Source of the DNA: Rhodosorus marinus
Taxonomy: Eukaryota > Rhodophyta > Stylonematophyceae > Stylonematales > Stylonemataceae
DNA length: 64,000 nucleotides
NCBI GenBank assembly: GCA_029953675.1
Contig: JAMWBK010000007.1
Location: forward strand, 372,001 to 436,000
Direction: 5' to 3'
The translations under genes and the position numbers were made by a program. How positions within the stretch are numbered: the first letter of the stretch is position 1; every line of letters starts with the position of its first letter. This document shows positions 24,001-34,452 of this stretch, piece after piece. The notes under the pieces were generated by a model. It was not told the origin of the DNA, did no database searches, and saw nothing but the letters and a program-made list of their open reading frames with translations.

Positions 24001-24544
24001 CGCTTTCATCAGAGACATTTAAAAGACTCGTGACATCGTCCTGTTCTGTCTCCAAGCCTTACCTCCTTGGAGCAATGTTTCTTTTCTGTCGCGACTATAC
24101 CTAATAGCTTTACCGGCATGCAAACATTTTTTTATGCTACTCGTTCTACCGAATAGCGGTTAGTAGTTAGACGACGTTCGTAGTTGTGCGTTGTTCTCCA
24201 GGCTGCTGACGAGGAATCCATCTCTCGGGTTGGCTGGAAGCTTCTTGATGGATAGCGATTGGAAAGCTGTGCAAACACACCCGGGTGACCCCTTTCCCCC
24301 AATGAGCTTTCATTGAGCCCCAGAACTGAACCACCCCTCGAAATTCTCCCATCGCGGGCCTCCACCGCGGCCCCGCTGGCTCTTTGCGTGGTACTGTCTC
24401 AACAAGGAGTTTCTTTCGAAAACTATGCGAGTCAGCAGTCTCAAATAGGCCAGTCTAACCTCTGGAGGGCTCTCTGTGAACATCAACGTGAAACAGTGAG
24501 AAAGGAGGAGGTCTGAGCACGGATTTCTTGGCAATGGCATCAGC
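21100..24544. other. Gene-poor region with divergent promoter features
   Basis: C-rich on the plus strand to about 21840 (the G-rich leader of the cryptochrome gene), then an AT-rich island at 21870-22150, then G-rich plus-strand sequence at 22150-22330, which suggests a plus-strand transcript start. From there to 24544 I find no credible protein on the plus strand. One probable retroelement piece is listed separately. Short CCCC-containing direct repeats lie at 23630-23660. Confidence 0.5.
23304..23699 (-). pseudogene. Probable retroelement reverse-transcriptase C-terminal fragment
   Basis: An open frame of 131 codons without an ATG at its upstream end. The stretch KFIPLAIETLGRTEQIIQEFL followed by a basic region resembles the region after the reverse-transcriptase domain of non-LTR elements, where a Glu/Asp-x-x-Gly-x-x motif precedes a charged helix. 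No catalytic YxDD box or RNase H motif is visible nearby. It may instead be an unknown gene fragment. Confidence 0.3.
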
Positions 24545-25694
24545 TCAGAAGGGTTTGCGCAAACAACTCGTTCCGCGTAGGCCTTCGCTCTTCTTACTGG
24601 GATCGTGAATAACGAGATTGCAAAGAATCAAAACCTGCGCAATGTAAGCTGACAACACAGGGCTGTGCCGAACATCCCTCTTGCCCCTTATTGTCACCGT
24701 CTTAGCCTCAATGCGAGTCAGGGCGAAAAACCCGTAGCTCCCAACGAGTTCTCCACCAATTCGTACCTAGCGGGCACGAGTTTAGTTAGAGGTTCTGAAC
24801 TCTCTTTGATAGGGTGCAGACTGCTTCGGTTGGAAAGTAATTGCCACTCACCGCGTGCTGGAAACTAACAGAGCCCTCCTTGCCGAGGACCTTCGCCAAG
24901 TAGGTTTGAGCCGTACGCTCAGTGTAGCGTCCGTAGAGAATCGGAGGGCACTCCATGTGTTCATCTGCTGGAGGTCGAAGCAGTTGCATCCTGATGTCGA
25001 AACCGCACCAAAACGAAGCGGGAGGGTTTGTCTCAACAAAAAAACACAACTTGAAGAAGCCAGAAGCTTCCCTTCAGCGTGAAGATGCTTACCTGTCGGC
25101 TTTGAGCTTGTTGATGTCGTAGGATCGGCTGTAGTCCATAGAGGGCTCATCAAATTCGTTCTCCATATCGAATATTGGCATCGTCACAGTATCATGGATG
25201 TTAGGCGCTTCTGGAATTTCCTTTGGGTTGAATTGGACGTCCTGTTTGAAACCGAAGTCGACAACTGATATCTTTTCGGCAAAGTTCGGGTTCGAAGTCT
25301 GCCATCTCGGCTTTTGGTATCCAACAACGGCACCTGCAATCCTGTCTCCCTGTGGAGTTGAGACGCTTTGTTTAAGAGTTTGATAGCAAAATCCGTGAAG
25401 CTTCTTTTCGAGTTTTGCGTGCGGTCCTACCTGACGGATTGGGTAAGCACTTCCACTTCGACGATACACCTCCGAGAAGACGTTCTCAGTTGGAACTTCG
25501 TCAATAGCCGGTTGTTGTCTAATCTCGTCGCCTATTTGCTCCAAATCTACAGGCTTTGGCGGTTGCTGAACCATTTTCCGATAGATTTTCGGATTCTTAT
25601 ATTTCTTTCTCAGCTTGTGAGGGAATCTTTTCACCACAACATCATACCCACGATCAAACAGCGACGTCCCTCGAGGATTTCTAAGAACGTTCAT
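24545..25694 (-). CDS. Conserved-looking protein of unknown function, three exons
   Basis: Exons 25694-25093, 24990-24852 and 24766-24545 (donors GTAAGC and GTGAGT; acceptors ATCAG and GCTAG), 320 residues with every join in frame. I do not recognise it. The N-terminus is basic (about 45 residues with RFPHKLRKKYKNPK), the middle is mixed with few low-complexity stretches, and the third exon has an alternating strand-like pattern (GELVGSYGFFALTRIEAKTV). There is no membrane helix or signal peptide. A basic N-terminus and beta-rich end would suit an organelle ribosome or RNA-associated protein, but that is a guess. Confidence 0.65.
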
Positions 25695-25869
25695 GATTAA
25701 CCCAACAAAACCACAGGAACCCTCCTACCAAAACAGCTTTTTGGGGGTTCTCAAACAGTGCCTCAGACCGCGCTTCCGATTCCAACCTCTCATACCACCA
25801 CACCTTCGTCTATAAGCTTCATTGCGTATCCAATCGTAAATGAAAATCTTACTCTATTCTTCCATCTTC

Positions 25870-26275
25870 GAATCTACTGGTACAAGTTGACCTCCTCCAC
25901 CAGCAGCTTCAAACGCATAGGTACCTCTGGACTTCAAGATGGGCGTTCGCCGTGATGAGGCTGGCGCTCTCGCAGTATCCAGGGAAGGATCAAGGTTTGG
26001 ATCTTGAAGGGAGGATCATTGATCCTGGAAGAGCGACGGGTTAAACCCCAATTCTAGTGTAGCTTCCACCAACAGCCTCTGATTCATAGCTCACGACCTC
26101 GAAATCCACATTCGTCTTGGGGAAGGAAGGATCAGGGAGGGATTGAGTAAGGGAGAATCGTCACTCCTGGGAGAAGGACGTGTTGAACCCCCACCCAGTT
26201 CCGGTGTAACCTCCACCAGCGGCATAGAAAGTGTAGCTCACGATCTCAAAGATTCACGTTCTCTCGTTGATAAAG
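25870..26275. repeat. Diverged tandem repeat block A, units of about 110-140 bp
   Basis: Three imperfect direct copies, near 25870-25960, 26008-26125 and 26150-26275. Shared marks are CCTCCACCAGC (or CTTCCACCAAC), CATAG followed by CTCACGA, and ATCCTGG or CTCCTGG about 60 bases earlier. Copies two and three match over about 110 bases with many substitutions. No open frame runs through the block. Confidence 0.6.
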
Positions 26276-26317
26276 CAGCGCTCCAGGAACCGTCCGGGAA
26301 TGATCCGAGAAGGGGTT

Positions 26318-26640
26318 AAGTATTGGATTCTCTGGGCGGGTTTCCGGGCTGGAGAGGTGGATCAGTCATCTTGTGTTTGGATTCTCTATGCTATGACTGC
26401 TTCGGCTATAATCACGGAGACTGATTGCACAGCTCGTTCAGTGGTCCAGCTTCGGAATCTCTAGAAGACCTCAAGAGCTCTGGATCTGGATCAGTCACAG
26501 GTTTGGATTTACTAGACTGCTCAAGTACGGGCAAGGAGACCACATTTTGATCCTCTGGACGGCTTCCAGTGGTGGAGAGGTAGATTGGACCTCCTGGGTT
26601 TGGATTCTCTAGAGTGTTTCAGTGAAGGAGAGCGGACATA
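26318..26640. repeat. Diverged tandem repeat block B
   Basis: Copies near 26322-26400 and 26545-26620 share GGCTGGAGAGGTGGAT-like and TTTGGATTCTCTA cores over about 65 bases. A shorter middle copy lies at 26480-26545 (GGATCAGTCACAGG then TTTGGATTTACTAGACTGCT). The block is adjacent to block A but has a different unit. Confidence 0.6.
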
Positions 26641-28431
26641 GCGGGATTGTCAAATGTCCCACTTTTTCGGACTGCCTACAGTGCTATAGAGCTCGGCAGC
26701 TGGATCATTCCCCCAATCTAACTAGTGTTGGGGAAGGGGACACACATCAGAAAAGAATCATCATGTGTCCTCTGTCGAATTCCGAGAAAAGTAATCATGA
26801 GAATGATATCGTGAGGAACGACTAAAAGGAGCGTGGCGTCCCCTGCGGGAATTGGAATTGACAAGTCTGCGACAGTGAAAGCCTAGATAGATATTGGTGC
26901 AACCAGCATCGGCACCCGAACCCTGCCTATGAAATCACTTCGGCATAGAGGTTGGTTGAAGCACGTGGGGGCCATGCTTAAACTGGTGTTTCTCATGCTT
27001 GGTAGCAGTGCAAGCAATCTGGAACACACTGCGCGTCATGCTGAATTTTCTCGAGATGTTGTTCGAGCATGCTCTGGGTGGAAGCCCGTTGAACCTATGT
27101 CCACGGCCTCACTTCAGCTGCTCCTGAGACCTCACATGGCAAGGGACTTAGCGAGCTTCTTTTGCTGCTGACCAACGCCGCTTCCCCGGGAGAAACGTTC
27201 CGTCAGAGAGTTCCAGCTCCGAAATCGACCTGCTCAGAAAGCAAGTGACCCTGTCTAACTGGGTACGGCAGTAGCTGTACGGGCTAGGGTCGTTTTCCAC
27301 GGCTCTTTGCGGAATGGCTTCCTCAATGCTCAAGATCTGCTTTCACGACATCAGCAGAATGCCGTGCCTGAAGAATGCATCGCTGTTCCTTGTAGCGTGT
27401 AGTTATCGTCCGTCTTGATCGTTTCTGCGAGTGATGAGGAAAATCATCACCTACATGCAAGCCCGAGGGCGCCGCAACGAACTCAGGCAATCTCAAACCA
27501 ATCTATTCCCAAAACGGACATGGCTGTTGGACATGTGCTCTTTTCGCCCCGCGGATCAGTTTGGACGGTGCATCAACTCCGAAGATGGCCCCCCCGCATA
27601 TCTATCTAGGCTTTCACTGTCGCGGACTTGTCAATTCCAATGTTCACAGTCTAAACCCCGTCACCCGAACGAAAAAGGTCTCAGCGATCTGCTAAACGCT
27701 TTGGAGAAAAGCCATCGGAATCTCCACTAACGATTGGCAGATGCGAACTTGCCGTTTCCACAGCCAAGACTCTTCCTTGACTGTCGAGCAGATAAGAAAA
27801 CGAATCGCGTGGCCTCTCCTGCGCAAAAGACAAAAATCGGGTGCTTCTGAGCACATTCAATCCCCCCGTTCGAAACGAAAGGACAGCAAAGCATCTCAAT
27901 CAAAGTGGGGAGGGGATTCCAATCTTCACTTCGAAGACAACAAACGGAATCACGCAAACTATTGGCAGTTGGCACAGACTGTCAACACCGCTATTGCTAG
28001 ACTGCCGAGTAGGAAACCAACGAATTGATACCATCGACTTGCCCAAGGATATTGAGATATCGTTCGTCTTCTTCGAGTGGCTTTTGTCCAATATATATAA
28101 ATTTTTTGGCTTTTGCAACGTCGCAACTGGTCGGTAGGTGATAGATTGATGGTGGTCTTTCCTTCTGCTTCGAGGGTTTTCTCTCTCCCTCGTTGATTTC
28201 CATAAGAGTTTCCTTTCCATCCTGTTCGGAAAAAAAACGTTTCCGGATTGGGACTTCTGAGATACTCGTCTTGCTATGGATTGCTGTTTCTTTAGACTTT
28301 TGTTACTAGAGGATTCACCCTGAAGGTTACTTAAGGCAACCTGAGGTCGGACTAACTCGTTGATGAGTGAGTGCCTGTCCAAGCACAGCATTCGAAGGCT
28401 GGTAGGAAAGTTTTAAAGTTGAGGACCAAGC
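26641..28431. other. Intergenic, no gene recognised
   Basis: Several frames of 60-165 codons overlap on both strands, but none has a recognisable domain or convincing splice structure. The final 300 bases lead into the DUF899 gene. Confidence 0.45.
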
Positions 28432-29163
28432 ATGAAAGGTATCGACGCGACGACAGGCACGAAGGAGGCGTGGTTGGAATCACGAACGAAGCTGCTTGCA
28501 AAAGAGAAAGAGCTGAATCGCATGAAGGATGAGGTCGCGAAGATGAGACGGGAGCTGCCCCTTGTTGAGGTTGAGGACTACGTATTTGAGACCAAGGACG
28601 GGCCGAAAAAATTATCAGAGCTTTTCGGGGTAAATTCACAGCTGATAGTCCAACATTTCATGTTTGGACCTGAGTGGGAGGAAGGATGCGTTTCATGCAG
28701 CTTCTGGGCCGATAGCTTTGATCCCATGGTCATCCACGTAAATCAACGCGACGCTAGCTTCGTTGCGAGCTCCAGAGCTCCCGTTGAGAAACTTGAGGCC
28801 TTCAAGGAGCGCATGGGTTGGAAGTTTGAGTGGGTATCCGCGCTGAACAACCGTTTCAACTACGATTTCAACGTCTCCTTTCCGAAGGAGGGGAAAGCGG
28901 ATGACACTGCAATATACAACTACAGACCGAAGCAGGGGGATTACGAGGAGCTGCCCGGAATCAGTACCTTCTACCTAGATAAGGACACCGGGAAAGTCTA
29001 CCACCAGTACTCCTCCTATGCACGTGGCCTTGACGTACTCAATTCTGGTTACCAGCTTATTGATCTTCTTCCTAAAGGCCGAGACGAGAAGGACCTCCAG
29101 TGGAGCATGCAATGGCTCAAGAAACACGACCAATACACCGAGAAGCCCGTCGCATCCAATTAA
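28432..29163 (+). CDS. DUF899 family thioredoxin-like protein, bacterial type
   Basis: An intronless frame of 243 residues that matches the DUF899 pattern over its whole length: a helical start (LAKEKELNRMKDEVAKMRR), LPLVEVEDYVFE, LSELFG, LIVQHFMFGPEWEEGC, CSFWADSFD, then FVASSRAPVEKLEAFKERMG, FNYDFNVSF, ISTFYLD and YSSYARGLD, ending in LLPKGRDEKDLQW. The family is common in bacteria and adopts a thioredoxin-like fold of unproven function. Here the motif is Cys-x-x-Cys (GCVSCSFW), a possible redox pair. No targeting leader is seen, so the protein is probably cytosolic. Lack of introns and close match to bacterial sequences suggest transfer into the host nucleus. Confidence 0.93.
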   Translation: MKGIDATTGTKEAWLESRTKLLAKEKELNRMKDEVAKMRRELPLVEVEDYVFETKDGPKKLSELFGVNSQLIVQHFMFGPEWEEGCVSCSFWADSFDPMVIHVNQRDASFVASSRAPVEKLEAFKERMGWKFEWVSALNNRFNYDFNVSFPKEGKADDTAIYNYRPKQGDYEELPGISTFYLDKDTGKVYHQYSSYARGLDVLNSGYQLIDLLPKGRDEKDLQWSMQWLKKHDQYTEKPVASN

Positions 29164-29625
29164 CTTTCTTAAACCATACCCTGGCCAATCTGCTTTTGAA
29201 ATAAAAATCTTCTACGAATCACAACAACTCGCGCTAATTTTCCCTCGACTTAGTAGTATCTCAGACTTTATTAACCAATGAACATCGATAATCCTGTACA
29301 TAAGCAATACACACAACTAATCTCAATCTACTGGCGAAATACTCGTAATTGTATATTAAAATAGAATATCTGTGACAAATCCTGTTCATTCGCGCGAATT
29401 AGTGCTCCATTTAGCTATATCTTGGAATGTTTTAACCAATAAAACTTGCTCCTAGATGATATAAGTTTACCCAAAACTGGAGTGCATTGGAGAATTTTTG
29501 GGATGGTATGGACCGGTTGGAGTGCGACCGGAAACATTGGTATCGGAAGGGAGCTGTGTGCGGCTTGGGCAGGTTGATGCAGGTTGAAAAGACAAAGTTA
29601 AGCTTGGAGAGAGAATCAAGACGAT
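29164..29625. promoter_or_regulatory. AT-rich upstream region of NSE3
   Basis: AT-rich between the DUF899 stop and the NSE3 start, with AACCAATAAAAC near 29432. The last 150 bases are G/T-richer on the plus strand. No open frame of note. Confidence 0.4.
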
Positions 29626-30840
29626 ATGGATGACACAGAGGGCTATGACGTGGTAAGTAGATAAATCGTTTACGTTCTGTTCCTCTTGCGAGGATGTTGG
29701 GTATACTTGCGATTTGCTTGACTCTTTCGTTTCTGTTTTTGGGGCCGGGAGTTGAGACGAGTTCTTTGGAGTGCTAAGAAGGTTTATTTGTATTTTGGTA
29801 GGAGGATTCATATGCGCCTGGAGGGCCTTCTCAGTTGGGCACAGCGCCAACCGCGGAGAAGGAGAAACTGGCCGGGAAGGTCGTTCGATTTCTTCTGGCT
29901 CGACATTTGCAGAATGTTTTGACATCCCGGACGGACATAAGCAAACTATTCGATGAGGCTATTAGGTCGCGAAGGACTGTGATTGGTGAGGTGTTCAAGC
30001 TCGCACAGACGTACTTACTTGAGCGGTTTGGGATGGAGGTGGTTGAGGTTTACAGAAAAGTAAAGGGCAGGAGCACGACTGGGCTTAGTCAGACGGCTCG
30101 ATCAGTCCTGTCCCAAGCGAGTGCTTCTCAGGTATGGAATTGATCTCTTATGTACGATTGGATCGAGCGTTTCCTCATGACGGATATCTCTGTAGGGAAC
30201 AGGCCAAGCGAAGTACTATATTCTTGTGAGTGCGCTCCCACAAGAAAGGAGGCCTCCTGTGCAGAACAAGGCAGTTCTAGGACTTGTCTCTACCATTGCT
30301 TCTCTGATCCTGTTGAACCCGCATTTCCGAGTGAACGAGAGTAAGTGGTGACCTTTGCTTGGGACTTGATTGACAGAGTTTCGGAAAAGTTTCTGACTTT
30401 TGTTGTGCACAACCTCCGTAGATTCATTGGTGAGGCACTTGGAAGAGTTGGGAGTGGAAAGCGAGGGACGAAACCTGCACCACCCGCAACTTGGAAACGT
30501 GTCCCAGTTATTGGAAGTGGAGCTAATCAAGCAAGGGTACTTTGAGAAAGAAAAGGACGGAGACCAGAGCTTCTACTCGTTTGGGCCACGGCTGAGGGGA
30601 GAAATAGGTACAGAAGCCCTCGTAGAAATGATTGATCAGGTAAACGGCAACAGCCAAGCAGTCCTGGTCGTTGACGAAGGACTGGGATGAATTTGCCCCG
30701 TGGAGTTGCGGGAACGGAGACTGAATCAAGCAACTTTCCTTGCCTTCTTTTCCAAGATTTTTGACGGAGAGCTGGACGATGTTACTAAGCAAGAACTAAA
30801 ACTTAGGGCCGATGGTGTTCAGGAGCCAGTGGAAGCGTAA
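29626..30840 (+). CDS. NSMCE3: NSE3/MAGE-domain subunit of the SMC5-SMC6 complex
   Basis: Exons 29626-29652, 29802-30131, 30196-30340, 30422-30639 and 30757-30840, 267 residues; donors GTAAGT, GTATGG, GTAAGT and GTAAAC; all joins in frame. NSE3 with NSE1 and NSE4 forms the DNA-binding subcomplex of SMC5-SMC6, which acts in recombination repair. The MAGE domain is seen in order: KVVRFLLARHLQ, SRTDISKLFDEA, VFKLAQTYLLERFGMEVVEV, KYYILVSALP, the helical VLGLVSTIASLILLNP, VRHLEELGV, the winged-helix segment LIKQGYFEKEKDGDQSFYSFGPRL, and an ending with IFDGEL. Length and composition suit a single ancestral MAGE protein. The first exon encodes only nine residues. Confidence 0.88.
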
Positions 30841-31538
30841 GACCGCACGGGATTACTTCCACAAAGTCACCACGACTTTCAATCAATCAAACCAATTATA
30901 TTTGATTGAGATATTTTAAAATATACGATATTATTACTTTTTAACGCGAATCATTGTGCGATATCAATGAAATTGATCGATACCAATCGTTATGGATTAC
31001 CTTGACTGAATCCTACTTTCACCAGCACCAATCTCAACCGCCAATTAGATAGGATAAATCTCTTGAATATCACAAAAAGTTTTCTTCACAGATCTTGATT
31101 GGTCCTCATTTACGAACCATACTATTCATTGGTCAATTCGGAATGTTTTAGAGAAATATATGGACATATTCATGATTTTAACCCTTTCATAATAAAATAT
31201 TTAAGAATAATTGGCTAAGTAGTTTGCTAGTAACGAATTAGAGAAGAATAACAATCATTAGTGATGAACTATTGGTCTAAGTTTTCGTAAATCTTTTCAA
31301 AATATATGACAAAGTTTGTTTTGGTTTGGCGAAGGTTATTCGAGGTTTCATTAAGGAGTTGGAGAGGATTTGGAAGGAAGGCTCCGGCAATGGTTTAGAA
31401 ACAAGTCGTAGTGAAGACGTAGTGTGGTGAGATACTCCTTTTTCTTCTTTTTTTTGGTTGAGGTAAAAAACGAAGGGAAAAGCGTTTTTGTTTTGGGTTT
31501 CGTGGTCTCGTGTTTGTAAAGAAACATTGAAATAAGTG
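30841..31538. promoter_or_regulatory. AT-rich CCAAT island upstream of coiled-coil protein
   Basis: Seven CCAAT/ATTGG pentamers (30983, 31028, 31041, 31098, 31128, 31210, 31271) lie in AT-rich DNA between NSE3 and the next plus-strand gene, followed by a G-richer plus-strand leader from 31320. Promoter role inferred. Confidence 0.5.
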
Positions 31539-32392
31539 ATGATGAGGATGTACCGATGTTGGATGGTCATTGGACTTACGTTTCTCGTGATTGACGAGGT
31601 AGTTTGCGATGACGTGGACTACTCAGCTAAATTGGCGTCGATCCTGAGCTCGAAGGATGCTGGAGAGAGTACGAAGTTGGTGTCGGAGCTGATGAAGCAC
31701 GCGCATTCGGCCGAGAAACATGAGACAGTACCCGATGTAAGCGCCTTTGCGCCTGCTAGCTCAGCGGATACCCAGCTGAAGGATAGGATTTCCTCGAGCA
31801 TCAATAAGCACATAGGAGGAGTGGCTAGCGTTCTGAATAATAAATCTGGGCAAGATCAGAAGTCAAGGGCCCAGCAAGTTAAGCAGGAAACCGACAGGCT
31901 AAAGAAGGGCACACAGGACGCAATCCGGAGGGCCGAGCAGCACATGGTGAAACTTGAGGAGGTTGAAACTGTTTCCAGCGAAATCAAAGCGTCACTTGCC
32001 ACTGCAAGCACGGCTGCGGATGTGATCAAGAGAAGGGTGGCGTCGGTAAGCATTGTCTCGACGAGCATAGGAAGCTTGCATCTGGGCTTGTTGTCTATTG
32101 GTTTCCCTTCTCTTCAGGTCTCTCTGGGGTTACTTACTTCGAGTTCGTGACGTTTTACCCACAGTTCACCAAGCTTACATCGGATATTGACGTCATAGCC
32201 AAGGAACTTCACTCGAACCTCGAAGCGATCCGGGAGGACATTGACTACATACGAAGGCAAGCGGAGAACGTCGGAGACAAGACATGGGACAAGATCATTT
32301 GGTACTACGTTATCCTGGGCCAACTGTTTCTTTTCGTCGCCTACATCTTCTTCCAAAGAAGTCGGATGGGCATAAAGCCAGGCATGTATTGA
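31539..32392 (+). CDS. Signal-peptide coiled-coil protein with C-terminal membrane anchor
   Basis: Exons 31539-32045 and 32165-32392 (GTAAGC donor, CACAG acceptor), 244 residues. No family recognised. Seen: a signal peptide (core MVIGLTFLVIDEVVC), a Lys/Glu/Gln-rich helical region about residues 90-210 that should form a coiled coil, and a membrane helix near the end (WYYVILGQLFLFVAYIFF) followed by a short basic tail, RSRMGIKPGMY. This is a type I topology for the secretory pathway and resembles the stalk and anchor of ER-Golgi cargo proteins, but the lectin or GOLD domain of those is absent. Confidence 0.7.
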
Positions 32393-32671
32393 GGGTATTC
32401 CACTAACCCCTGTCGCATAGCAGGCCTCGTGCTTCTTGCTAGGTTCAGACATACAACTTGTTTTGGGCTAGGCTACGACAACTTTCGTCACACTCTTCCC
32501 CAAGAATTCTAGAAAATGAGCTGGGGGGAGGGGGGAAGAACATGGTTATGCGTTTGAGGTTTCGTTTTTTTTTATAATTACACTCATAAATAAGAATTTC
32601 AATCGATTCTTTTTCTGTACAAAGGGTATTGTTTCCTACTGCTACGTGATACGAACGCGGCGTATCGAGAA

Positions 32672-34189
32672 CTACTCCACGGGGCTGTCTCCAAATAGGT
32701 TCTGCCTCGCGAGCCGGTCAATTGCAGTTTCTTCCTCGTCAAAGTCGCTCTTGCTTATAACGCACTTGAAGAGGTATCCCCAGTCTGGCCCAAAGTTTGC
32801 GGGACTGTAGAAAGTGTACCAAAACCGCCGCTGAGGGATGACCACCTGAAGTGCCGGCGTTTCTTCAATACGTTGTGATCGCTGCTGTCTCTTCTCAAGA
32901 TGAAGTGAGAACACTTTTCGCTGCTCGTGCTCGTCGAGGAAAAAGCATAGATCAGAGTACTTTCCAAGTGAAGTTTGGGTATCAAAAGTGACTGTGATCT
33001 CTCGGCACCAAGCAGGGAATTCGACGACCCGCTTGGAGAGCTGCATGGTCAGGATGCAAAGTACGCGTCAGTTGCTACATGCGAGGGATTATGGGATAAC
33101 TATTGAGCCAGAACTTACAGAAGCAAGTACACCTGTTGGGTGAGGGTGGTCGGACTCGATCATGGCCACCCTTCGCCGCGTCCTCTTCGCTACCTCCGCT
33201 TTTTTCGAATACAAAGCTTTCAAACCCGCAAAGCCAAGAACAGAGTCGTAGCGGTACCTCTCGATAATCTCCCCGGTGGTAAGTAGGCCGGACGGTTCGA
33301 CCTCACGAGCGAACAGGCAGGGGTCGATGTCGTAAATTCTCAGCAGCCCAGGCCGGACAAATCTTGCGACGCTCTGCAAAATTCTTTCTCTATCTCGTTC
33401 CTGAACCTCTCGCAACGATTGTTGGGGAATAAAAGAGTTGGCCATCCCCCAGCGAATCACCGCATGCCACAGTTGTTCTTCCGTACAGGACAGGTCCTCG
33501 AGCTGGAGCAGAAACTCGAGCACTTCCGGCCGCAAGCGACTGAACTGCTTCGTACCAACTACTTTATGAGAATTAGTTCGAAAGCAGTCCGTGATAACCC
33601 TCATCAAACCAAGACGCGGATTCTGGTGCGCTTGGTCCAGGAAGAAAATGCAGTTGCGCTCTGAGAGCTGCGTAGTAACATGCTTCCGACAAATTTCAGC
33701 CAAGGAATCCGCTCCAAGCCGCACCGCAAAGTCCCACAGCGAGAAGACGCGCTTGTCGCTGACCCTGATTTTGCCGGTGTAGAAGAACTCGACAACGGCT
33801 GAGGCAATAGTTGGACAAACATCAGTCCAAGCCCACTTCAATTGTCCTCTATTCCCTTGTTTCGCGTCGAGATCTATCTGCTTCCTTAAACCCGTGCACC
33901 GTGCAGCAATGAGGACCTTGTGCGTTTGGATCTCCACCTGCTCTTCCCCGTGGGTGACTGAAATCGACAAGTCCGTATCGATTCCTAATAAATACAGCTC
34001 ATGAACCCTTTTCAACAAGGCTCTTTTTGAGCTCAAAACACGGACTTCATCCCGAGGTCTGGAAAACGCTTCGCTTTTTCCCCAGTCACCTCGGCCCAAC
34101 CTCAAAGTCTTTCGTTCTCCAGACCACTCCGTCAGGAGCACCGTGTCGCTCACAGTGCTCCGGAGAACCTCCATCCCCAACGCTCCCAT
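32672..34189 (-). CDS. BTB-BACK domain protein
   Basis: Exons 34189-33119 and 33040-32672 (GTAAGT donor, ATGCAG acceptor), 479 residues. BTB domains often serve as Cullin-3 adaptors. Seen: a 60-residue N-terminal region; a BTB fold about residues 70-180 with DTDLSISV, then IQTHKVLIAARC and VVEFFYTGKIRV; and a BACK domain with NCIFFLDQAHQ, LRPEVLEFLLQLEDLSCTEE and LWHAVIRWG. The C-terminal exon, about 120 residues, is strand-rich (FWYTFYSPANFGPDWGYLFK), is not a Kelch repeat, and may be a ligand-binding beta domain. The ATG at 34189 is the first of the frame; this gene runs tail to tail with the coiled-coil gene. Confidence 0.82.
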
Positions 34190-34452
34190 CCTTTTCTACA
34201 TTCTACTCCCTTTTTATGCTTTAACACCCCCTCCAGTCTCCCTCATCGTCCATGATGCCCATGGAATGCGGTTCTCCAACGTACCCTTGAAGCGCTTCCG
34301 CGGTTTTGCCACCAGGCGAGTTACCAGCACTGAAATTATAGAATATTCAATATAATTTCAGCACTTCCAATGAGCAGCATTCGTCCAAAAAAAATATGAA
34401 TAGCTGCTTCAGGGTGATTCTAAGTTGACGGTAACTGGCTTCAGGGTGAGTG

